Source: Opisthorchis felineus (taxonomy: Eukaryota; Platyhelminthes; Trematoda; Opisthorchiida; Opisthorchiidae). Taken from it: a stretch of DNA of 64,000 bases. Location of the stretch: assembly GCA_004794785.1 (NCBI GenBank), contig SJOL01003815.1:36291-100290 (forward strand), written 5' to 3'. The notes under the pieces are model-generated. The model saw nothing but the letters and a program-made list of their open reading frames with translations, searched no databases and was not told where the DNA came from. Position numbers and translations under genes: made by a program. Below, one piece after another: positions 24,082 through 34,699 of the stretch. Within the stretch, counting starts at the first letter, position 1, and every line of letters starts with the position of its first letter.

Positions 24082-24312
24082 ACGCTACACATAAGGTCGC
24101 TGAAAACTCTCCGAGGACGCGCGATCGGTCTCGCCTCTCTTTGGGCTCATCAGGTGCTTTCCCCGAGTTTCCGTCAACCTTATGTTCAACCTGGGCCCAA
24201 AATGCACGAAATTGACGAAACAAGCTCATATGCTTACCGATTTGGTTTTTGCGGGAGACCTAACTGATTCTCAGCTATATCTCTTGTCCACGATGTCCTT
24301 CTCCAACTGAAA
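24082..24312 (-). repeat. Family A hammerhead repeat, long copy
   Basis: On the minus strand the copy runs from about 24312 down to 24082. The internal body (TTTGCGGGAGAC-type arm, CGAAATT, GGTTGACGGAAACTC) is followed by CTGATGA (24152-24146), a stem II arm with GCCC, GAGA in place of GAAA, CCGATC and the end segment GTTTTCAGCGACCTTATG. The body corresponds to that of the complete copy at 63 kb. Changes in GAAA and stem III make it probably inactive. Confidence 0.65.
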
Positions 24313-24382
24313 GTGCTGCAACAAGCCGCCTCACGTTTCATTTCATACGTCACTATCCCGATACATTGTATAGACGTAACAG

Positions 24383-24465
24383 ACTACTCATAAAGTAGCT
24401 GAAAACTCACAAGTTGGGTCTCCCGTGGAAACTACATCTGTATGCCAATGAGTATATTTCGTTTA
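24383..24465 (-). repeat. Family A repeat fragment lacking the ribozyme
   Basis: The terminal segment GACTACTCATAAAGTAGC followed by TGAAAACTCA matches the family A end. It is joined directly to an internal arm (TCTCCCGTGGAA, then CCAATGAGTATATTTCG) without the ribozyme. It lies 70 bases beyond the preceding copy in the same orientation, so it is probably an internally deleted second insertion. Confidence 0.5.
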
Positions 24466-26410
24466 TTATGAACAGGCATAATACGAGGGCAGTATTAAAC
24501 GGATGAAAACTATTCGCGGTAAACTTGTGATGCGATTTCTCGAATGCTAAGCAGTTTTAACAGTCAATCAGCGTTGGGAATGTAGTAGGACTCGAAATGA
24601 ACCAAGATGATCAGCCGGGTCTTGAAAATAATGAATTCCTAGTCACACTGCCCTTCCACGCTAGAAGCTTGGCTGGCACTGTACAGTTTAGGCGCCTTCC
24701 TACCGATCGTCTCAACTGCATGGTATACCACGGATTTTTGGCTCCGGTGTGTTGCCACTGCAACAGGGAAGGCACCTGACAATTAATGCACATAAAGATT
24801 TGATTAGCTTTGTGGAAAAATGGAATTTTTCGGATTAGGTATAATATGGCTTGCTGGGACCTTTGCGAATTCTTTCCCGGCAAACTGGAGAAGCATGGTT
24901 TCCAATAGTAATCCTCTCCACAGCGAATGATCAAGGCTGCTCACTCAGCACCTTTATTAGGGAAAATAGATGTTGTATTCAGGCAGTTCACTTAACATAC
25001 GTGCGGAAACATGTACGTAGGTGAACCTCGAAGGCTTCCTTCAGTCTTCATTGCAGAACATTTGCCCAATCGCCACACTAATCGGTTGGAACCTTATCGT
25101 GAAAAATTTTGATGCGCCAAGTTGCAATAAAACACAAGACTCACCGTCAACTAGTCAACTAAAGGGATATCTTGCGCTTATAGAAGGCTGTGGATATCTG
25201 ATGTCTCGGATCAAAAGTTCCTGTCCAGAAATACATGGTTTTGAGCTGGAATTCATGTTGACCTGCCCTATCTCACATTCCAAAAGCGCGTTTTCCTTCT
25301 GCCTTTTTTCGTGTCCAGTCTAATTTCTCACCCTCCCCACTTCGTCTATGTTCATAACTCCGACCTAATTCTATGTCCCGAAATGTGCTGATTTTCTACA
25401 GTTTCCGTTTTTCGCACGTTCTGCTCATCCTGTTCCGTGCCACCTGGTTGCCTTCTTTCTGTTTCCAGCGTCTGTGCATTGTTTAGTTTGACGACAGCAG
25501 GCAGTCAAATAACCTGACCCGACATTGCGCATTTTTCTTCTTGGCGCCTATCTCAAAATCAATGGCGTAGCCTGTTTTATTTGCGAGTGATCCTCCATTC
25601 GGCTGACAATCGGAAGAAGCGCTTCCGTGCTGATATTTAAGCTTTTCGGCATTGTATCTTTTTCTTGTACCACGCCTGTATCATTGTATTAATAAATCAA
25701 CATACTGTACAATAAAAATCACCCAAATCAGAATGTACTACGCATCACCACGGGCTTTATTTATGACTAGCTTATCTTCAGCCAACAGTTGAACAACTCT
25801 CTCATAACGGACGCAAATACCGCCCCACAACAGAATGCAGCATTTTATTACCTGGGGAGTTTGGTTACCAAACGCTGCGTTAGGTGTTTTCCCTTGGATG
25901 TTCGTTTAACCAAACAGTGAATCTAAGTTCAATAAAAAATTTAGAATGTTAGATGTGCACCTATAACTTTAGGTCCAGTCAAAGCCGGTCGTAAAATGAG
26001 AAGGCGAGTTTGTTGCACTTACTTCGATCCAGAATTCTGAAAAAAGGCGTATCCAACTCCATAAAGGGAGCTTCCGAAATGGGCTATAGTGGATTTTATC
26101 AGTTTAAACAGCTTTTATTATGGAAACAGCCTAAAAGTTCCATACCAAAGACTTGATTTATCAGCTTATCGTTGAGAAGTTCGCCGCCAAGGCAAACAAC
26201 GTGACTGAGAGCGGATAATCAACTAACAGGAAATAAATGGAAAATATCGCTGTTAGTGAACGCAGACCAACGGCACCACTCGAAGTTTCAAACCCATGAA
26301 ATCTCCCTTTACTCTACGGAGCATAAGGAAACATAATGACTGGCTGGGACTTCGGGGTATCCTCTAATCAGATAGTTCAAGGAGTGCCTGATTGGACTTT
26401 TGAAAGTTTT

Positions 26411-26629
26411 TACAGAAGTATATTCGTAAGGCACTACTCATAAGGTTACTGAAAATTCTTCGACAGCCCACGACCGGTTTCGCCCTTCTTGGGGCTCATC
26501 AGGTAGGCGCAGTCTCCAAGTTTCCGTCAACATTACAAACGAGAGATTCCGCTGGGTTCCAGGTGAGTCTCTCGCAGAACCAAATTTGTTTGCAACTGAG
26601 TGTATTTCACCAATTTTGTACAGAAGTAT
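26411..26629 (-). mobile_element. Family A hammerhead element flanked by an 11-bp direct repeat
   Basis: The direct repeat TACAGAAGTAT occurs at 26411-26421 and 26619-26629 and brackets a 197-base insert, as expected for a target-site duplication. Reading the minus strand, the insert has an arm that begins near GAAATACACTC, carries CGAGAGACTCACC and CTCTCGTTTG, then TTGACGGAAAC, an intact hammerhead (26508-26466) and the end segment CAGTAACCTTATGAGTAG. No protein is encoded, so it would be mobilised by another element. Boundaries are inferred from the direct repeat. Confidence 0.7.
26466..26508 (-). ncRNA. Hammerhead ribozyme, intact core (family A)
   Basis: On the minus strand, stem I is GCCTAC (26508-26503) pairing with GTGGGC (26471-26466), six pairs including one G-U. 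The core CTGATGA is at 26502-26496. Stem II, GCCCCAAGAAGGGC (26495-26482), has four pairs and a six-base loop. GAAA is at 26481-26478. Stem III is the self-complementary ACCGGT with no loop, and the cleavage triplet is GTC, cutting between 26472 and 26471. All conserved hammerhead positions are present. Such a short stem III is known in other animal hammerheads and tends to require dimerisation of two RNAs. Self-cleavage is inferred, not shown. Confidence 0.8.
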
Positions 26630-26639
26630 TCTTCAATAC

Positions 26640-29600
26640 CTGTTGGACAGTAATGTGAGTTTTAAAAGGACCTGCTCATAGAAATCGAAAGGGAACAGCT
26701 GTTGTGATGGTTGATCAGCAAACGATCAACTTCTTCACACTGATCACTCGTCGCTAAATAGCCAAGTTTTAATAAATCTAAGCAGTGCAAAATCCGCTCG
26801 AGATGATCTTTCGTCTGAATTTTGCGATTACATGTTTCTCCCAATGAATTTATCCTGCCAGACCATGCATTGCCATTACCTGCAGTCCTTTTTAGGGTGG
26901 TTGGTCAGCGAACAAATCATTGTTTGGCCGATATGTTCGACCTGACTTTCACCCTATATTGGGGTATAGAAGACTACGGATAGTGAAGGCTTTGTGTGTC
27001 AAATTTGGTTCCTAGGACTCTTCATATTGAAAACTTACGCTACCTATAAACAACACGACGCCTGTCATCATCTTGGTTTATTGTTCGTAGTCATATTCCT
27101 AACGATCTATGAGAGATCCAGGCACTTTGTTTTAAAATTGACCTGTTTATGCGACGTCAAAGCTGTACATGTCTGACCATGGAAATTACTTGATGGTATG
27201 AAAAATGCATTTACCGTTTTTAGGTCAGGCATACATGAACTGAACAAAACTGCTAGTTAAATGCCAGAGTAAAATGAAGCGGCTGTCCTTTGAAGATCCA
27301 CATAAAATGGAGAGTGTAGTAAACTTAGAAGTATCGTTGATATTTTTTACAGAAAACTTTGACAAGGTGGTGTGATTTTCATTTTGCAAAAAGAGCCATA
27401 CTAACCAATAACTAATAACGAAAACTCAAAGACTCCAAACCTACGCAGTCGTGTCCACAAGCGGCTCAGATTACAAGCCACCTGGGTATGGAAAGTATTC
27501 TTATTGCTCGACAGGGCAGTGCTGACAAAAGGTTACCGATGGTCTGTAGTTCGAAATAATGGAAGTTACCACCAACAGATAATTCTTCATACGGTAAGGA
27601 AACACTTCTTTAAACCTTGCAAGCTTTCGCAACACAAGCAAACTGGGACCGACCATGCTATTCCACAGTCATTGCAAGCGCAAATGTGACGAGTTGTTTA
27701 TGGTTCGAACTGGATCAAAATCACCAAGTGTGAGTTGAAAACGCTTAGCTCAAAGGACTTCTTGGTGGCAGTCAGTCAGAGCACAAGCATACATGACTGA
27801 TGATCCATTTGTAATCAAAGTTTACGTGTGGTTGGCTGGCATCCGTTTCCCGAAACGCAGGTTACATCGAACTAAGCTGAATAATCACCAAGCACAGAAG
27901 ACTATGCCACACGCAATCTGCGCTGGGTCGTGTCTGAAAGCAGCTGAAAGCCCTGTACATGACATAAAACCGAGGTAGTAATATCGCAGGGTAAATAGGA
28001 GGGAGCAGTTCTAAAGTCAACTGATGACCAATAATCGTCGAACCAAGTGCGGGTGAACAAACACGTGAAACGCATAGTGTATGCGGTGAGTTGCTCGTAC
28101 GGTTTATAAAGCAGCAACTTTGTTTAGTTAGTGCTAGACGGTAATTATCCTGGTCTGTAGAACGATGTCCACAGAAAGTTAATTTTAACGCCCCTGTAAG
28201 CCTAACACATTGGAATCTCGAGAATGTTCTGGCAGGTTATTTACAGTTGTATTCCTGAAATACACCTAAAACACAAAACAATATAAGATCGACTACTATA
28301 CGAGGTATTGCAGTTTAGTATAATACAGAACAATCTTTCAGGTAAGGTACTAATGGAATACGGAGGGACAATAAAACAACTTCGGGTAGCGAGCCATTTT
28401 ATGCCCTCATAGGCTTGTGCGGTTTTATCTACCCTGGGGATAATGAGGGCTCACTACCAACCATAAAATATCACGTATATGATAATAATGACAACCGTTT
28501 GAACGAGTATACACCGACACAAAGCAAACGTATGGCATACCGCTGCTCTGCTGGGCACTAGTGAGGACAAGTCGACTGGAAACTAGTCTTTAATCAAACA
28601 GACCACACACAAGGCGAGCTACCGAATTCCTCCGTGAAAACAACCAACTTTTTCAGTCAGGAACTAGAAGCAGCCTTCTTCATTTACCGGATCACTACTT
28701 CAAATTACGTCTCATCTGCAACTGAACCACGTTTTGTGTAGTAACATCCATTTACAAATGTCCGTTCCCGGTGATTCGAACCATGGCCACTCTACTGCCA
28801 GGCTTCCAAAGAAGTTCAGGTCAGATTATCAATTCCGAAGAATTTCTGTCGTCAAAACTCGACCTATACACGTTTCATTATCTTGGCTGTTTCCACGAAG
28901 AGCGCCTTACCAAAAATTGGAAATGCCTCGATCAGTTGCATAGTCTATATGCTCCACTACATATTCACAACTTTTCCGCCATGACGGATCACACAAAATA
29001 AATGGCTCGTTAAGTGCGTATCGGAAGCTTGGATGTAAGGAATCCCTAGTCTCTGTGGGCGAAGAGAATGGAAAAAAAGTCTGTTCGAGTGTTGTTGGTT
29101 ATAAGAAGATTCATTTTGTTGGGGGGGGGGTAGTTTTTGCCATATGGTAGTCTTACCCATTGAAGGAATAATGTTCACAGTGGAAATGGGCCGTTTTAAG
29201 TACTCAAAGTCACGGTGTCAGGCAACGGACAATGAAAAAATCTTCGTCTTGGTACTCCAAAGGATTACTTTTTTTAGCTAGAGTAGAGGCGCTTGAACGT
29301 GCCACATTCTGATGTTATTTTCAAAGGGATACAAAAAAGTGGATGAAGTAGGGAATGCTGTCTTCCTCATGGAAGTATCACGAAGGCAGCGAATCAAATC
29401 GGGTGTTTCGCCCACCAAAACATCTTGGTGGTGGTTAATATAGTCACACTTCATCGAATTACTAGTGGAACTGAAGGGAAGTAATGTTCTCTGGTCATGT
29501 GTTTTAGTTTGCTTTTCTGATTAACAGGACGGTTTTCATTTATCGGCCTAAAGCAGGCTGTTCATAAGAGTGAATAGAACAGGTCCAAAAACCACTTTTG

Positions 29601-30380
29601 GTCTGGTCTTGTTTGAACTTCGTTAACCATGATTAGTTTCCAAAGTTCCTTCAGTCGTACTTCGTAGGTAAACACCAAATCGGACGTATATGAGGTTAAA
29701 AACTCATTTGCAAATTAAGATGGTGTAAACAAGACACTTAAGTGAACCTCTAGTTTATGCTATTCTTCAATTCGCCGCACAAAAGTTACCTCATGTTAAT
29801 TTTTGACCGATATCTAAGATACGATTTTATATTCCTTTGATGTAGTACCTTTTAAAATCTTGAAGAAATCCTCCCTAACCATTTAGGTGAACTAGGATTC
29901 AGAGCAAAAATGTACTTCGGATTATCGTCCTTCAAGCTTAGCACAATAGTAATAACTCAAACATGAGGCAGTCGAAGACGAGCAGAGAGGAAGTTGATGT
30001 TTACCGATCCGACTGCCTGGGTCAACGGTGCGAAAAGTTTGCCAGCCGGTCAGTTGGTTAAATCACGCGCGAATAGTAGGAGCCACGTTTTTCAGTATTG
30101 GTCGGCGACCTCTGGGCCAACACTAGGCTCAGACAATTGACTTTTGCGAGAGCAGGTTAGCACTAGGCCTCGGACCAATCGCACTTGCCTACGTAGGTAT
30201 GGACTGTAGAGGCGTATCAAAACTGCCTCTCTGCTGCTTCGGATTCACCATTTATCCCCTTCGTGATCGGATATTCAATACACAGCCTGATCGGCCAACT
30301 TCGGTGTGAGGTGAAAATTCTAAGGAATTCCAAGGATAATCCAAAGAGTGAGCTTCCATTTTTATTCCTCTCCTCGTTCA
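26640..30380. other. No recognisable gene
   Basis: Short open frames only. A run of ten G is at 29121-29130. Intron sequence of the gene ending near 30.6 kb may lie here, but I find no convincing upstream exon. Confidence 0.4.
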
Positions 30381-30385
30381 AAAGA

Positions 30386-30605
30386 TATACCTGTAGATGC
30401 TCTGTTATTACTTTTGTCAGTTGTCCTACCGCTTAGCCAGCTTATTCAGCTAAAAGCGAACAATGTGCGTGGTAAGGATGCACATTTTGCATCAACGGAA
30501 GACCCGTGGTCAAGACCCGTAAAAGCAAGTATTAATTTTGACACATTGGGCCTTAGTCAGGACAGCTTAAAAGCTGCTCGCAAACATCTCAATGTATCAG
30601 CTTAA
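30386..30605 (+). CDS. Candidate 3'-terminal exon of an unidentified protein
   Basis: After a pyrimidine-rich stretch ending CGTTCAAAAG, an open frame runs to TAA at 30603-30605. It has a hydrophobic stretch (DALLLLLSVVLPLSQLIQL) followed by a polar tail ending SLKAARKHLNVSA. AATAAA poly(A) signals follow at 30617-30622 and 30731-30740. Acceptor, stop and poly(A) signals together make this the best unassigned exon candidate on the plus strand. I do not recognise the family and cannot find its upstream exons. A chance open frame remains possible. Confidence 0.3.
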
Positions 30606-30915
30606 AAGGGGTTACTAATAAATTATTACTTCCGTGATAATTCAAGTTTTTACTGTCCAGTCAGTCATTTTAGGCACCACATCCTTCGGAGCTTCTAGCA
30701 CCAATTGCAAGCACTCATTGCGGCATACCTAATAAATAAACTCTCAGTAAGCTGATACATTTTTGTTACGCCTAATGTGGAAGCGCACAGACAAACTCGA
30801 AAAGTTAGCTTGTGATGTATGATTTGAGACAATCAATCATTGTTACGCCATGTCATCAGGACATGCAATATCCCATGTGTAAACAAGGTACTTGTCGGAC
30901 AGCGTTGAATTTTTC

Positions 30916-31099
30916 ACTCACCTGACTCATCCCAGCTGTTAAAATTTAAACGGTAGAAGCGTCGCCCACAAACCGGATGCAGATAAAACACGAAAGGATC
31001 GTTTGTACTGTCATTCTTTCCAGCATGATTATCCAGACGTATCCCAGTGACGATCTGAATAAATGAGTTCATGTACATACCATCGGTTGATCTGCACAT
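30916..31099 (-). CDS. Candidate internal exon, unidentified
   Basis: The minus strand is open for 61 codons and ends at a strong donor, GAGTCAG|GTGAGTG. It contains STDGMYMNSFIQIVTGIRL and FVFYLHPVCGRRFYRLNF. The upstream AG (AAAATAG) has a poor pyrimidine tract, which lowers confidence. No family is recognised. It may belong with other minus-strand candidates at 34.5, 43.1, 60.3 and 63.6 kb, but nothing links them directly. Confidence 0.22.
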
Positions 31100-32183
31100 C
31101 TATTTTATCGTTGCAATGGGACAAGTGGGGTTTCTTGAACCACTCGGTAATGAAAGTGCCTGATTGATTAAAGTGAGATAAACAAAGAGAAAACTCAAAA
31201 TCTCACCTTGGGTCGAACTGGTACAAAGTGAACACACATCGATGGAGAACATGTCTTCTTCAGAAAAGTTGAAACTTTAGAGTGAAAAAGCAATCTATGA
31301 AGTTCCGCGTGGCTACGAAATTTGAGCTACCTATGCCGTGAATGAGGGCTAGAGCTATCGATGCCTGGATAAAATGAAACGCGTTGGAAAGCCAGATTGA
31401 TGAACTCTGGGAAAACCCCAAAATGCTTTTGCCTGGTGAGCAATTATTTTTTGTTTGTTCCAACTCATAGTGGAAAAAAATATTTTCTTGACAGCTTGTT
31501 GTACGCTATTTCCTCTTGAACACTTGAGTAGTGTTTGGTCAAGTATTAGGACAAGCCGAGTTACAAAGAACCATAGAGTTGACGATCACTTCCGCGTAGG
31601 ATATGTTTGTGCCGCACGCCAGTCGAACTGGATCTTTGAATAAATACATAATGATCAAGTTTTATTGATTGCCATACACCTGAGTTAGCAAAGGTCAGTG
31701 GGCTTGGAGCACCCATCCTCGGAAAACTGTGCTGGTACACAACCATAGGCATGTTGAACTTACGCGTCACAGTAACGATCTCAGCACGAGTCTAGTACAA
31801 AATACTGTTGCGTACAAATTTACGGCGCAGTACGATGACGTTATTTTGAAGGTTCACCTTGAAGGATTACACCTAAAACAAGCGAATAAGTCTTTACATA
31901 GTTAGTAAATAATATGCTAACATAATAGTACGTAATACGATACATAACGCATGCGCAAATGCACATAGTGTGATATAATAGGCACGATATAATAATAAAT
32001 GCCACCAAACAAGTAAAACCAGTAGCGATGTTGATTTTTTAGCTGTGTTAAGCTACTTGCAGTGATGCAAACAGCAGAACGACAAACGGGCAAGACGTTA
32101 ACTTTAACCTGATGAAATCAGTCAACCTGAAGTTATGCATACCATAAAGTACATTGCATCCGGGAGTCAGCAATTAGTGATCA

Positions 32184-32420
32184 GTGCAAGCCGAATTTAA
32201 TTTTGATCACTTATTGCCGAACATTACGGTTGGAGATGTTTGCATTAAATACAAGATGACTGAATATCCACAAAAGAGTGCCAGTTTTGGAAAACTTGCT
32301 GCATTGTCTGAGCATGGATTGCCAAACGCTACTGAAAATCCGCCTTCACCTTTGTCATCGCGAAAGAGAATACGAGAGATGTTTTCTTTCCAATATCCGA
32401 GCTCGTTTGTTATGAGATAA
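32184..32420 (+). CDS. Candidate exon or chance open frame, unidentified
   Basis: The open frame contains FNFDHLLPNITVGDVCIKY and a basic, serine/proline-rich end (PPSPLSSRKRIREMF) before TAA. A possible acceptor, AGTGCAAG, lies just inside its start. There is no donor or poly(A) signal nearby. I do not recognise it. Confidence 0.15.
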   Translation: MQAEFNFDHLLPNITVGDVCIKYKMTEYPQKSASFGKLAALSEHGLPNATENPPSPLSSRKRIREMFSFQYPSSFVMR

Positions 32421-33624
32421 TCTAAACCATTCGGGAACCTTTTTCAGTATCATCAGCCCGTGAGTTCGTAACTTTGCAGATACGGAGGGGGGTTGGAGGA
32501 AACTGGAGGGACGAGCAACCAATGGGGCTAAAAATGAGTTGCATCCATCAGTATGTGTATATAATACGCTTATTGATCGTGTTGGTCGACTTTGTGGAAA
32601 TAGAACTCTGGGAGACAGTAGTAAAACTTGGGTTTATGGTCTGTGTTATTGCACGAGATAAAAAGAACCTATCGGGGAGTTTCCTTTATGTGGACTGGAC
32701 AACTAAAAATAATCCAACAGCTCCCAAATGATGACATATATATCTTGACACATATATCTTTCAGTTCTGGGAATTGCCCGTGGCTGTGTCAGACAATTGG
32801 TTGGGTTTCGCTTAAGCTTGTTCTACCATTAAGCTTCTGGTATAAACCTTGTCAACCTAATTTTGCGCATGCTAGTGAGGACAGATTCAGCTCAATTTGA
32901 GTGTAAGCTTTGCGACCAGTACAGCGGTACAGCATACTAACTTGTGAGGTCCGGAAATTAAAGTTTAACCCTAAGAAACCAGTAGGTTCCGTTCATTGAG
33001 TAAATATCGTATGTTCGGATACCTCAGAGGCCTTGTTGCTGACCCATTCATTCCGCGAATTATTAAGAAATAAACCTGTGAAACATGGTATGTATCATGG
33101 TCTCCAGCGTATCATCATGGCTACCATAGCGTGCTCAGGGTCAAGTGAGATCCACTGTTACTTTGGGGCTTGGGTTGGTCTCACATGGAAGTGCATACTC
33201 ACGAATTCAAGAGGACAATAATCTGACCAATTTATTTTACCTGGAGACTCAAGTAAATATCGGGTAAATTCCTCTTTTGTAACGATCACAACTGATTGAT
33301 TTGTTTCTACTTGAACGATATTAGGTATATCGAAGAGTAATTATCGATATTAGTTATTTGGGTGGTCTGTGGAATCTCCTGGACTGTCCTCCTTTGGGCG
33401 CATCGGATAAAGGTAGTCCCGAGTTCACACTAATCCTATGTCCTACTTGAACAGCAAGTTGCCTGTAAGTGAAGCCACACACTATTATAAAAATTAAAGT
33501 ACTGATAACGGAGGCTGAAGTGAATCTCCGTCCGAAGATATTCATCATCTCAATGTACTACACAAAGATTGGCTCATGTTTCAGCTGGAACGATGTTACA
33601 GACACCAAGCTATTTTTATACAAG

Positions 33625-33697
33625 TAAGTTTGAAGACTACGCCTACCTGATGAGTCCTAAGACTGGCAAAGTCTGTAGTGGATCTTTGAGCAGTATT
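33625..33697 (+). repeat. Family A hammerhead repeat, decayed copy
   Basis: GACTACGCCTAC is followed by an intact CTGATGA (33647-33653), then GTCCTAAGACTGGC in place of the family stem II, AAAG instead of GAAA, and TCTGTAGTGGATCTTTGAG with CAGTATTCAC, matching the downstream family order. Stem II no longer pairs well and the GAAA box is lost, so it should be inactive. Confidence 0.5.
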
Positions 33698-34444
33698 CAC
33701 TGACACCGTAAGCAGAGTTATGTCGAGAAAAATGCATTGTCGGATATTTTTTGAGGATAGTTTGTTTCAGTAAACCAACCTGTCCGCTAATGGACAAATG
33801 CTTGACCACCTACCTTACTCAAGTCAACTAAGTTTTTCAAGTAGGCTGGTTGAGACGATATTATTCCCTGCATTTTGGACCTCATTTTCTCCCTCTAACG
33901 AAAGGATGGATAACTACCGTCACTTATGCACACTCAGTACCATAACACTAGTTTATACTTACTACTTTCATAGGTCGTGCGAGTGAAATCAGCGGCCAAA
34001 CTCGTCTAACATGAGAACTTATGGTCTGGTTGCACAGCTTCAGCAGCCAATAGAACGAGAGATACTCCTTGGATCAAATCGGACGCTCACACATGTGCGC
34101 TAGTAGTATTCTTGAAAATTTGGTGTCCGTTTGGTATTAATATGTTTATTACTATTGTTTATTTGTGACAATCTCAATTTACAACACCCACCATCTTTAC
34201 TTAAGCTAACTACACCACCCAACTTTACCCATGTCTCAGAATGACGACAGGTGCCCGCTGTCCAGAAGACATGAGAAGGGAGACCTGTTCCCCTCTCTCT
34301 TTCATGCATATTTCCTGACGCAACGCCTGAAGAAATTTCTGGTATATCTGCAGTCCAGATGTACCTGTGAGTAACCCTCAACCGATTTATGTGTGCATAT
34401 AACCCCCAGGAAAATCGGTCTGAAGATAGGCTTACTTGGTGCTC

Positions 34445-34690
34445 TCAATTATCATTCTCACGTACTTTAAGCCGGTTCCTGAATAACATGGGATAAAACC
34501 TGACAACATGGAAACGGTCGACGGAACTGGTGTACAAACGCTGGAAAGCTAGGTCACGGAAAGCCCATTGAAATATGTGCTCCTGACCTTCATTCAGGTT
34601 GAAGTAGTGCACAGCATACTCGTTGTGATTACAAAACGCGCCAGCGTGCCTTTGGGAAATTTTCGTATCCACGCAGATTCCACGCAGCTA
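34445..34690 (-). CDS. Candidate exon, unidentified
   Basis: On the minus strand, after AATTACGTAG, the frame reads LRGICVDTKISQ, then NEYAVHYFNLNEGQEHIF and FRDLAFQRLY, and runs to a possible donor AAA|GTACGT near 34462. The composition looks protein-like and is rich in aromatic residues. The acceptor lacks a good pyrimidine tract. No family is recognised. Confidence 0.18.
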
Positions 34691-34699
34691 CGTAATTTT

